Below, piece after piece: positions 8,603 to 15,425 of a stretch of DNA of 64,000 nt. The position numbers and the translations under genes were made by a program. Under the pieces are notes generated by a model. The model saw only the letters and a list, made by a program, of their open reading frames with translations, had not been told where the DNA came from and searched no databases. This stretch comes from JBFMFB01 sp040752115. GTDB lineage: Bacteria > Pseudomonadota > Gammaproteobacteria > Burkholderiales > Sulfuricellaceae. The DNA is taken from NCBI GenBank assembly GCA_040752115.1, contig JBFMFB010000003.1:42255-106254 (forward strand). Direction: 5' to 3'. Position 1 is the stretch's first letter. Each line of letters starts with the position of its first letter.

Positions 8603-9585
8603 GGCGCTTCGCTTCGCAATGCTTCCAACAGCGCCGCCATGTCCGCCGGCAATCGCGCCTGCCATTCCATTGCTTCCCCGCTGACCGGATGCAGCAGGCC
8701 GAGGCGCTCCGCGTGCAGAGCCTGCCGCCCCAGCGCCCGGATGGCGTCACGCACTGAAGGGGGCTGTTCCGCCGGCCGGCCGCCGTAAACCGGGTCGCCC
8801 GCCAACGGATGGCCGATGGATTGCATATGCACCCGGATCTGATGCGTGCGGCCGGTTTCCAGGCTGCACTGGACCAGGCTGTGCGCGGCAAAAGATTCGC
8901 CCACGCGATAGTGCGTCACCGCAGGCTTTCCACCCGCGACCACTGCCATTCTGGTGCGCTGCACAGGATGGCGTCCGATCGGCCCTTCCACCTTGCCTTC
9001 CGGTTGCGGCGCACCCTGCACCACAGCCAGGTAGTGGCGCTTCACGCTGCGCGCCTGCAACTGCCGCACCAGATCGGTCTGCGCAGTCAGGGTCTTGGCC
9101 ACCACCAGCAGGCCGGAAGTGTCCTTGTCCAGCCGGTGCACGATGCCGGCACGCGGAATGCCGGCCAGCGGCGGCGCATGATGCAGCAAGGCGTTGAGCA
9201 TCGTCCCCTGCCAGTTGCCGCTGCCCGGATGGACTACCAGCCCGGCGGGTTTGTTGATCACCAGCAACGCTTCGTCCTCGTACACGATATCGAGCGCAAT
9301 CTCCTCCGGCGCAAAGGCGGTTTCGTCAGGCGAAGGCGGCGGCTCGACCCTGATGCGCTCTCCGCCCCACACCGGCTGCTTGGCGGTAGCAGTTTTCCCA
9401 TTGACCGTCACCGCCCCGTCCCGAATCCAGGCTTGCAAGCGGCTGCGGGAATATTCGGGCAGCAGCCGCTGCAGCGCCTGATCGAGGCGCAGGCCGGCAT
9501 AGTCCTGCGGCACCGTCAGTTCGGCGGGCTGAAGTCGGGTGGGGTTTCGGTTATAATCGTTCAAATTTTTTGCAGGTTCCGACAT
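8599..9585 (-). CDS. rluD: 23S rRNA pseudouridine(1911/1915/1917) synthase
   Basis: 328 residues: N-terminal S4 RNA-binding domain (YAGLRLDQALQRLLPEYSRS) and RluA-type catalytic domain with the catalytic aspartate in GIVHRLDKDTSGLLVVAKT and a downstream ETGRTHQIRVHMQSIGHPL. It modifies helix 69 of 23S rRNA. The chosen ATG at 9585 overlaps the divergent bamD ATG at 9584 in the shared CATG, and the bamD promoter lies within this 5' coding region; no later Met precedes the S4 domain, so a near alternative start is unlikely but possible. Couples to pgeF by ATGA. Confidence 0.93.
   Translation of the reverse strand: MSEPAKNLNDYNRNPTRLQPAELTVPQDYAGLRLDQALQRLLPEYSRSRLQAWIRDGAVTVNGKTATAKQPVWGGERIRVEPPPSPDETAFAPEEIALDIVYEDEALLVINKPAGLVVHPGSGNWQGTMLNALLHHAPPLAGIPRAGIVHRLDKDTSGLLVVAKTLTAQTDLVRQLQARSVKRHYLAVVQGAPQPEGKVEGPIGRHPVQRTRMAVVAGGKPAVTHYRVGESFAAHSLVQCSLETGRTHQIRVHMQSIGHPLAGDPVYGGRPAEQPPSVRDAIRALGRQALHAERLGLLHPVSGEAMEWQARLPADMAALLEALRSEAP
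9529..9557 (+). promoter_or_regulatory. Sigma-70 promoter for bamD
   Basis: A perfect TATAAT at 9552-9557 with a 17-base spacer to CTGAAG (9529-9534, weak -35) lies 27 bases before the bamD ATG. It is inside the 5' coding part of divergent rluD. Confidence 0.6.
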
Positions 9586-10369
9586 GAAGCGTAGTTTAGC
9601 GTTTATCCTGGCCTTATGGCTGACCGGCTGCGGCCTGTTCCCCGAAGTGCAGGACCCGACCAAAGGCTGGTCGGCGCAGAAGCTTTACAGCGAAGCCAAG
9701 ACGGAAATGGCCGACGGCAACTACGAAAAGGCCGTCAAGCTGTTCGAATCGCTGGAGGCGCGCTACCCCTACGGGCGCTACGCGCAGCAGGCTCAACTTG
9801 AGGTCGCCTACGCCTATTTCAAGCAGGGCGAACCGGTTTCCGCCGTGGCGGCCTGCGACCGCTTCATCAAACTGCACCCCAACCATCCCAACGTGGACTA
9901 TGCCTACTATCTCAAGGGGCTGGCCAACTTCAACGAAGACCTCGGCATCCTCGGTGCCATCGGCAGCCAGGACCTGACCGAGCGCGATCCCAAAGCCGCG
10001 CGCGAATCCTTCGAGTCGTTCAAGGAGCTGGTGACCCGCTTGCCCAACAGCAAATACACGCCGGATGCGCTGGCGCGGATGAAATATCTCGCCAATGCGC
10101 TCGCCTCCCACGAAGTGCATGTGGCGCGCTATTACGTGCGCCGCGGTGCTTTTGTCGCCGCAGCCAACCGCGCCCAATACGCCCTCGAACACTACCCGCA
10201 GGCGCCGGCGACGGAAGAAGCGCTGGCGCTGATGGTGAAATCCTACAATGCCCTCGGCATCAACGACCTGCGGGACGATGCGCTGCGCGTGCTGAACCGG
10301 AATTTCCCGAACAGCAAATACCTCGCCGCTGCGCTGAAACCCGAAACGCCCTGGTGGAAGCTGTGGTAA
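9584..10369 (+). CDS. bamD: Outer membrane assembly lipoprotein BamD
   Basis: 261-residue lipoprotein of the BAM complex that inserts beta-barrel proteins into the outer membrane. Lipobox LTGC puts the lipidated cysteine at residue 16. TPR repeats follow: WSAQKLYSEAKTEMADGNYE and the characteristic ALEARYPYGRYAQQAQLEVAY-type segment. Length matches the family. Divergent from rluD with overlapping start codons; a strong hairpin terminator follows at 10406-10433. Confidence 0.95.
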   Translation: MKRSLAFILALWLTGCGLFPEVQDPTKGWSAQKLYSEAKTEMADGNYEKAVKLFESLEARYPYGRYAQQAQLEVAYAYFKQGEPVSAVAACDRFIKLHPNHPNVDYAYYLKGLANFNEDLGILGAIGSQDLTERDPKAARESFESFKELVTRLPNSKYTPDALARMKYLANALASHEVHVARYYVRRGAFVAAANRAQYALEHYPQAPATEEALALMVKSYNALGINDLRDDALRVLNRNFPNSKYLAAALKPETPWWKLW

Positions 10370-10405
10370 GCGGGGACGCAGGCCCCTTCCCCATCCTGCC
10401 GAAAT

Positions 10406-10433
10406 AGAAAGGGAGCCGCACGGCTCCCTTTCT
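10406..10433. terminator. Hairpin terminator after bamD
   Basis: AGAAAGGGAGCCG and CGGCTCCCTTTCT form a perfect 13-bp stem with a 2-base centre, 36 bases after the bamD stop. The symmetric A/T ends let it act in both directions, separating bamD from the convergent nos operon. Confidence 0.85.
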
Positions 10434-10503
10434 AACTATTAAGCCGGCCCTCAAATACACTGCTACATTCTTTGGGCGGCCGAAAACCTTTGTTCCGTAC
10501 CGA

Positions 10504-10553
10504 ATAGGGCGGGCCGTGCCCGCCGCAAAGCTGGCGGCCGCGGGCCGCCCTAT
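10504..10553. repeat. ATAGGGCGGGCC palindromic repeat
   Basis: ATAGGGCGG at the left and CCGCCCTAT at the right form the outer stem, with internal GC-rich complementary blocks. It resembles the 1759-1831 and 51321-51393 elements. It lies in the 255-base gap between bamD and the last nos-operon gene; apart from this and the terminator I see nothing in that gap. Confidence 0.65.
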
Positions 10554-10624
10554 GCCGCAACACAACCGGCGCGTGTGTGCGGACAGGTATTTTCGGGCCG
10601 CCTTAATAATCCCGAAAAACTGGC

Positions 10625-11140
10625 CTAGTGATGCATCGGATGCCGCAGCGTCTGAAGCGTTTCCGGGCTGACCTGCCCGAAGGGAACCGCCTGTCCGCCA
10701 TGCTCCTTGGCAAACCGTTCGGCATCCTGGCTGCTCTTGAATGCGGGCATGTCGGCACCCATCGGCCCGTTGGTGTCTGACCCGACCACCAGAACGGCCT
10801 GTTCCGCCTTGACCCAGCCGCTGCCGTTGTAATCGCTCAGGTAAATCTGGGCAATATCGGCCGCGCTATGCTCCTTGTCGAATTTCGCCATGTCGAAGCG
10901 AAACCGGAACAGCTCGGCGGGCGATTCGAAAGCGGACATTTTGTTGTCCTTGAAAATGATCTGCCCCTGCCAGCGGGGATAGCGTGCCGGATACATGCCG
11001 CATACGGGGCAGCGCTGCTGCTTGCTTACCGTCTGCGGAGGATAGGTCTCGGCCGCATTCGCGGGCGCTACCGGCACGGCAGCCAGCGTGAAAAAGAGCG
11101 CGGCGGCCGCGCCGCCGATCATGTTCTGCCAATATCGCAT
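10625..11140 (-). CDS. Second NosL-like copper protein, secreted
   Basis: 171 residues with a Sec signal peptide (hydrophobic core to about residue 29, PANA-A cleavage) and the motif CPVCGM (Cys44, Cys47, Met49), followed by WQGQIIFKDNKMSAFESPAE. NosL-family proteins bind Cu(I) and help deliver it for NosZ maturation. Unlike the NosL at 11800 it has no lipobox and carries a CxxC. AAGGA precedes the ATG at 11140. It ends the nosRDFYL run, 17 bases after the toxin-like gene. Precise role is inferred from family and position. Confidence 0.75.
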   Translation of the reverse strand: MRYWQNMIGGAAAALFFTLAAVPVAPANAAETYPPQTVSKQQRCPVCGMYPARYPRWQGQIIFKDNKMSAFESPAELFRFRFDMAKFDKEHSAADIAQIYLSDYNGSGWVKAEQAVLVVGSDTNGPMGADMPAFKSSQDAERFAKEHGGQAVPFGQVSPETLQTLRHPMHH

Positions 11141-11157
11141 CGTCGGGTTCCTTTCTG

Positions 11158-11511
11158 TCAAGCGGTTAAGCAAGGGTCTTTCCGGATCGCGTCCACCAGG
11201 CTGCGAACATTATCCCACGGGTCCCTTCCGGGCTTTGTAATGCGATCTTCACGCACCTTGCCGTCAAGATCGTGGAAGTGATTGGGAAACGAGGCCAGCC
11301 CCTCATGCATGGGTGCGGTATCCACCCGCATCAGTGCGCTTCCCCACAGCCATGCAATGGAATATTCGTCGGGGTTCGGATAACGCAGTTCCAGCTGAAC
11401 GCCGTCATCAAACGTCACCAGCAGGGCATCCTGCTTCAGAACCGCATCGCCGGAAAGCTGCCCGGCATAGTGGGCTTCGATTTTATCCTTGAGTTCCAGG
11501 TGCAGATTCAT
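11158..11511 (-). CDS. TumE-like (DUF6516-type) protein, putative toxin
   Basis: 117 residues, no signal peptide. The pattern LELRYPNPDEYSIAWLW, then RVDTAPMHEGLASFPNHFHD, recalls the TumE/DUF6516 family of toxin-antitoxin proteins, which have an aromatic core, a conserved D-x-A-P-x-H and a FP-x-H-x-H element. The match is by motif memory only and the toxin role is untested. The start ATG overlaps the stop of the upstream 91-residue gene as ATGA, typical of TA pairs. Both genes lie within the nos operon, with no visible promoter of their own. Confidence 0.5.
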   Translation of the reverse strand: MNLHLELKDKIEAHYAGQLSGDAVLKQDALLVTFDDGVQLELRYPNPDEYSIAWLWGSALMRVDTAPMHEGLASFPNHFHDLDGKVREDRITKPGRDPWDNVRSLVDAIRKDPCLTA

Positions 11512-11783
11512 ATGGTCTTGTTAACCTCCAGCAGATGTTCTTTCAGGCCCGCTCGGATATTCTCGTAGCCTTCGCGAAGGAGCTTTGCGCTCAGATAATC
11601 TTCATAGGCCGGATGCTCTGCCACCGTGCCGGAGGCGATTTTTTCCTTCAGCTCCACTTCGCTTTCGACCTGATATTTCTCCAGCAGCTGCTTGCGGTTT
11701 TCCCTCATTTCGAAAGCCGCCTTTGCCACCCGGTCAATTTCGTTAGCCTGGTCGGGGTTCATTCCCGCGAAAAAAAGCTTCAT
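11508..11783 (-). CDS. Small helical protein, putative antitoxin partner
   Basis: 91 residues, charged and predicted mostly helical (NEIDRVAKAAFEMRENRKQL; LKEKIASGTVAEHPAYEDYL). It has a good Shine-Dalgarno (GAGGAGA, 7 bases before the ATG at 11783) and starts 16 bases after the nosL stop. Its stop overlaps the start of the TumE-like gene. No DNA-binding motif is evident. I infer an antitoxin from order and coupling; the family itself I do not recognise with certainty. Confidence 0.5.
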   Translation of the reverse strand: MKLFFAGMNPDQANEIDRVAKAAFEMRENRKQLLEKYQVESEVELKEKIASGTVAEHPAYEDYLSAKLLREGYENIRAGLKEHLLEVNKTI

Positions 11784-11799
11784 CCCGTCATCTCCTCGA

Positions 11800-12318
11800 T
11801 TACATCCGTTCGTCGCGCAGCACGCCGCCATCGAGCGTCACCATGTTCACGGTGATCTCGTTGAAGCGCAGCACCTTGCCGCCATTTTTCCTGGCAAAAG
11901 CCTCCGCGTCTTCCTGCCGTGCAAAAGTTGCCAGCGTCGGCCCCATGCTTCCCAGCACCTTGCTTCCCTGCACATAAAAAGCCGTCTTGGCGTCGATCCA
12001 GTTGCCGCGCGGCGCTTGCCAATCGGCCTTGCCCATGTCCTGGGTGAAGATGCCCCTGACCCGCTTCTGCTGCTCCGGCCGCAGATAGATGGACATCATT
12101 TCCATGGTGTCGCAGAAAAAATCCACCTCGCCCTTGTCGTACACGATCTGCCCCTTGGGCCCGGGGTAATCCAACAGCAGCATGCCGTCCAGCGCACAGG
12201 CCGTTTCACGGGTGGGTTCGATCGCCTGCGCCGGCGCCTCCTCCTTGGCGCACGCCGTCAGAACTATCAGCAGAAAAGCTGCCGCCGGCAGCCTGAAAAA
12301 ACCGATATCCAGCCTCAT
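11800..12318 (-). CDS. nosL: NosL copper chaperone lipoprotein
   Basis: 172 residues. The signal peptide ends in a lipobox (VLTAC, Cys about residue 23), followed by CALDGMLLLDYPGPKGQI, where Cys and Met match the Cu(I) site of NosL. Later elements (DFFCDTMEMM, TAFYVQGSKVLGSMGPTLA, FARKNGGKVLRFNEIT) are typical. NosL supplies copper to apo-NosZ in the periplasm. The ATG at 12318 overlaps the nosY TAA by one base. An in-frame open extension upstream is only a shadow of nosY. Confidence 0.93.
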   Translation of the reverse strand: MRLDIGFFRLPAAAFLLIVLTACAKEEAPAQAIEPTRETACALDGMLLLDYPGPKGQIVYDKGEVDFFCDTMEMMSIYLRPEQQKRVRGIFTQDMGKADWQAPRGNWIDAKTAFYVQGSKVLGSMGPTLATFARQEDAEAFARKNGGKVLRFNEITVNMVTLDGGVLRDERM

Positions 12319-13142
12319 TATTTGAATCTCCATGCCGCAAAACCAAGCGGCGCAACAATCCAGAACACCATAATGCTCCCCAGCAGCCAGGGATTGGAGA
12401 GGCTCTCCGGGAATACGGTCGCCAGGCCGTACAAAGTTTTGACCTCTTCCATGCTGAAGATGTTGAGTATCCTGAAAATGTCGGCGGGATTGAGCAGCAG
12501 CAGGTAGGGGTAAACATCCCCGCCCATCTTGCCTCCGGTCGCCACCAGCGCGCCGAGCAGCAGCAGGTCGAACACCAGCACGTAAAAGAACCACAGACCG
12601 ATGGCGGCACCGCTGGCCCGCGTGCGGTCGGACGCGATGACCGACACCATCACCGCCATGCTCAGGAACGTCATGCCCATGAGTACGGCAGAGAACACGA
12701 AGCCTGTGTAATGGAGCAGCGCGTCCAGGTTGATGTAATAGGCAAGCATGATGCCGGCAGCGCCGAATCCGGCCAGGGTGGAGAAGGCGAGCGCGGCGGA
12801 CAGGCCGAAAAATTTTCCCATCAGGAGCTCGAATCTCGTGATCGGCATGGACAGCAATAGATCCAGCGATCCGCGCTCCCGTTCCCCGACGATCGCATCG
12901 TAGCCCAGAATCAGCGCGATCAGCGGAACGAGATAAATGACCAGGCTGACCAGGCTGGCGATGGTCACCTCGATTCCGCGGAAACCGACCGCGCCCTGCT
13001 GGGCCGCGCCGAAGTAAGAAATCAACAGGGCAAATACCGCGAATACGACCGCAATGGCAACCACCCACCGGTTGCGGATGCGATCCCAGAACTCCTTGGC
13101 GGCGATCACGCGAATCTGTTTTGCTTCAATGCCTGCAATCAT
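12318..13142 (-). CDS. nosY: NosY ABC transporter permease
   Basis: 274-residue membrane subunit of the NosDFY complex needed to build the Cu-S centre of NosZ. About six transmembrane helices; QIRVIAAKEFWDRIRNRWVV at the N-terminus and GERERGSLDLLLSMPITRFE are typical of NosY. The start is most likely the ATG at 13142, one base overlapping the nosF TGA (TGATG); an in-frame GTG lies immediately before it. Confidence 0.93.
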   Translation of the reverse strand: MIAGIEAKQIRVIAAKEFWDRIRNRWVVAIAVVFAVFALLISYFGAAQQGAVGFRGIEVTIASLVSLVIYLVPLIALILGYDAIVGERERGSLDLLLSMPITRFELLMGKFFGLSAALAFSTLAGFGAAGIMLAYYINLDALLHYTGFVFSAVLMGMTFLSMAVMVSVIASDRTRASGAAIGLWFFYVLVFDLLLLGALVATGGKMGGDVYPYLLLLNPADIFRILNIFSMEEVKTLYGLATVFPESLSNPWLLGSIMVFWIVAPLGFAAWRFK

Positions 13143-14095
13143 CACGCTTCAGCCTTGTCAGTTGCGCACATCAGATCGCTCTCTTTGGCGTATCCCAACA
13201 GGAACACGTCTTCCAACGAGGGCTCCTTGATCTGGATGTCGGCGATGTCGGCCATCAACGGCGTCAGCGCCGCCATAAAAGCCATTTTGCGCTCCCGCCC
13301 CAGATCGAACCTGATTTGATCTTTGTCCACCGTCGTCTCCGAAACGCCGCAGCGAGCCATGCCCTCCTGCACTGACTGAAGGGCGCCGTGCCTGGCGCGA
13401 ACGACGAAATGCAGCGGCAGGTCCACCATTTCGCGCAGCGATTGCACCGTGCCCATGGCCTGGATATTGCCCGATTTGATCATTGCAATTCTGTCCACCC
13501 GTTCCTGAATCTCGGCGAGGATATGCGAGGTCAGGATCATCGTCACGCCTTGCGCCCGCATTTCCTGGAGAATGCAGTAAAACTCGCGGATGCCTTCAGG
13601 GTCGAGGCCGGTAGTCGGCTCGTCCAGAAACATGATGGCGGGGCTCCCCAGCAGCGCTTGGGCGAATCCGAGCCGTTGCCGCATGCCTTTGGAATAGCCG
13701 CGCACCCGGCGGTTCGCGGCATGGGTAAGGCCGACCTTATCCAGCACAGTCTTGCATTCGCTCCTGTCCACCCCCTTCAGATCAGCGAAAAACCAGAGCG
13801 TTTCCATGCCGGTCAGGTTGTCGTAGAAAACCACGTTTTCCGGCAGATAGCCGACGCCTCGGCGCACCTGGCGAAACGCCTCGCCCCGCACCGGCTTCCC
13901 GCTGATGTGGATCTCCCCCGAGGTGAGCGGCATGAGCCCCAGCATCAGCTTGAACAGCGTGCTCTTGCCTGCGCCGTTGTGGCCGATCAATCCGAAAATT
14001 TCGCCTTCCTCGACCGTCAGGCTGACGCCGTCCACGGCACGAATTTCGCCGAAAAATTTGCTGACGTTCCGGACTTCAATCACGCTGTGTGCCAA
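13142..14095 (-). CDS. nosF: NosF ABC transporter ATPase
   Basis: 317-residue ATP-binding subunit of NosDFY. Walker A is GHNGAGKST, the signature is YSKGMRQRLGFAQALLG, Walker B is AIMFLDEPTTGLDP. The start is non-ATG: TTG at 14095 with GGAG 8 bases upstream, or GTG four codons later. It overlaps the nosD stop by 20 bases and runs into nosY by TGATG, so translation is coupled through the cluster. Confidence 0.94.
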   Translation of the reverse strand: MAHSVIEVRNVSKFFGEIRAVDGVSLTVEEGEIFGLIGHNGAGKSTLFKLMLGLMPLTSGEIHISGKPVRGEAFRQVRRGVGYLPENVVFYDNLTGMETLWFFADLKGVDRSECKTVLDKVGLTHAANRRVRGYSKGMRQRLGFAQALLGSPAIMFLDEPTTGLDPEGIREFYCILQEMRAQGVTMILTSHILAEIQERVDRIAMIKSGNIQAMGTVQSLREMVDLPLHFVVRARHGALQSVQEGMARCGVSETTVDKDQIRFDLGRERKMAFMAALTPLMADIADIQIKEPSLEDVFLLGYAKESDLMCATDKAEA

Positions 14096-15335
14096 TCCAC
14101 TTGCTCCAATCGCTGTGAAACGGTTGCATTCTGGGGTGGGGATCCACCACGCTGGTCGCGCGCAGCAGCGGAAACTGCCGGGCCACCATGCGCAGCGTCT
14201 GCACTGCGGGGCTGTTGAGCAACAGCTTCATGAAAGGATGCCGCCAGATCAAACGATCCACCACGTCGCTCGCCTCGTAGGGAAAGTCGCCGATGCCGTC
14301 ACCGTCGCGATCCCAGCCCTGGTAGTTGCTCCAATGGTTGCCGATCTTCACGCCCCAGTATTCGTCCTTGGTCGCCACGAACTTGATCTGATCGCGATTC
14401 TGGATAAAATCGTTGCCTTCCACCACATTGCGCACCGACCCGGCCCAGAGGTGCACGCCGACGCGGTTGCCGATGACCAGATTGTTCTTGAGGGTGTTGT
14501 ACTCCGCATCGTAGATGAAGAAACCGCGCCCGTTCCCCGCCACCACATTGCCATCGATCACCGAATCCTGGATGGTGCGCAGCATGATGCCGTGATCGGA
14601 ATTGCCCCACGCCTTGTTGTTCCGCACCATCTGGTTTTTCACTTCCATCAGCGCGAGCCCGCCCCGATTCAGATAGGACTCGTTGCCCTCCCATATGTTG
14701 TAGTAGGAGTTCATGTAATGCGTACCGTAACGCAGATGGTGGATTTTGTTGTTGCGAAACAGGGCCTGGTGCGACACGTCGACATAAATGCCGTCGCGCG
14801 CGAAACTGATGTTGTTGCCGATGATCTGCGCGCCGGTCGTGTTGTACAGCTGAATCCCGTTGCCGCGCTGGGCGGAGGAGAAATCGCGTTTGCCGGTAAT
14901 GATGTTGTTGATCACCTGGATGTCGTTCGACTTCACCAGCCACAAACCGAACAGGTTATAGATGAGGTCGTTATTGCGAATGATCGCGCGATCAGAGCCC
15001 GGCTCCAGGTAAATCCCGGCATTTTCCGCCCCCAGATCCGGCCCGCTGTCGCGGATGATAAGCCCTTCGATGACCACATCCGGCGCCTTGACACGAATCA
15101 CGTCGCCGCTATTCGCGCCGCTGAGGGTGGGGCGGTTGATGCCTTTCAACGTCAGCGGTTTATCGATGACGATGTGATCCGTGTAATCGCCGCGCTCGAC
15201 CTTGACCGTGTCGCCTTTTTTAGCCGCGCGAACGGCAGCAGAGATGGATTCCCCCGGCCGCACCGTCCATTCGGCCGCATATGATGAATTCACTGCGGCA
15301 GCCAGCACGAACAGAAACAACGGCACTCGCTTCAA
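14076..15335 (-). CDS. nosD: NosD periplasmic copper-processing protein
   Basis: 419 residues; signal peptide (MKRVPLFLFVLAAAVNSSYA, cleavage after about residue 20) and a right-handed parallel beta-helix of NosD/CASH repeats. It works with NosFY to assemble the CuZ cluster of NosZ. The start codon is TTG at 15335, supported by AGGAG at a 6-base spacing. It follows nosR by 90 bases. Confidence 0.94.
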   Translation of the reverse strand: MKRVPLFLFVLAAAVNSSYAAEWTVRPGESISAAVRAAKKGDTVKVERGDYTDHIVIDKPLTLKGINRPTLSGANSGDVIRVKAPDVVIEGLIIRDSGPDLGAENAGIYLEPGSDRAIIRNNDLIYNLFGLWLVKSNDIQVINNIITGKRDFSSAQRGNGIQLYNTTGAQIIGNNISFARDGIYVDVSHQALFRNNKIHHLRYGTHYMNSYYNIWEGNESYLNRGGLALMEVKNQMVRNNKAWGNSDHGIMLRTIQDSVIDGNVVAGNGRGFFIYDAEYNTLKNNLVIGNRVGVHLWAGSVRNVVEGNDFIQNRDQIKFVATKDEYWGVKIGNHWSNYQGWDRDGDGIGDFPYEASDVVDRLIWRHPFMKLLLNSPAVQTLRMVARQFPLLRATSVVDPHPRMQPFHSDWSKWIGTQRD

Positions 15336-15425
15336 CGATCGCTCCTGCTGTTATGATAATCGGGCAGACACCGGCAATCCGGCTCGTCTGCCCGACATGA
15401 TTTCTCCTGCCCCGTGTGTTTTCGC

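Noticed and set aside
10260..10565. 101-residue open frame on the minus strand after bamD
   Set aside because: Runs through the bamD terminator and a palindromic repeat; no conserved sequence or ribosome site.
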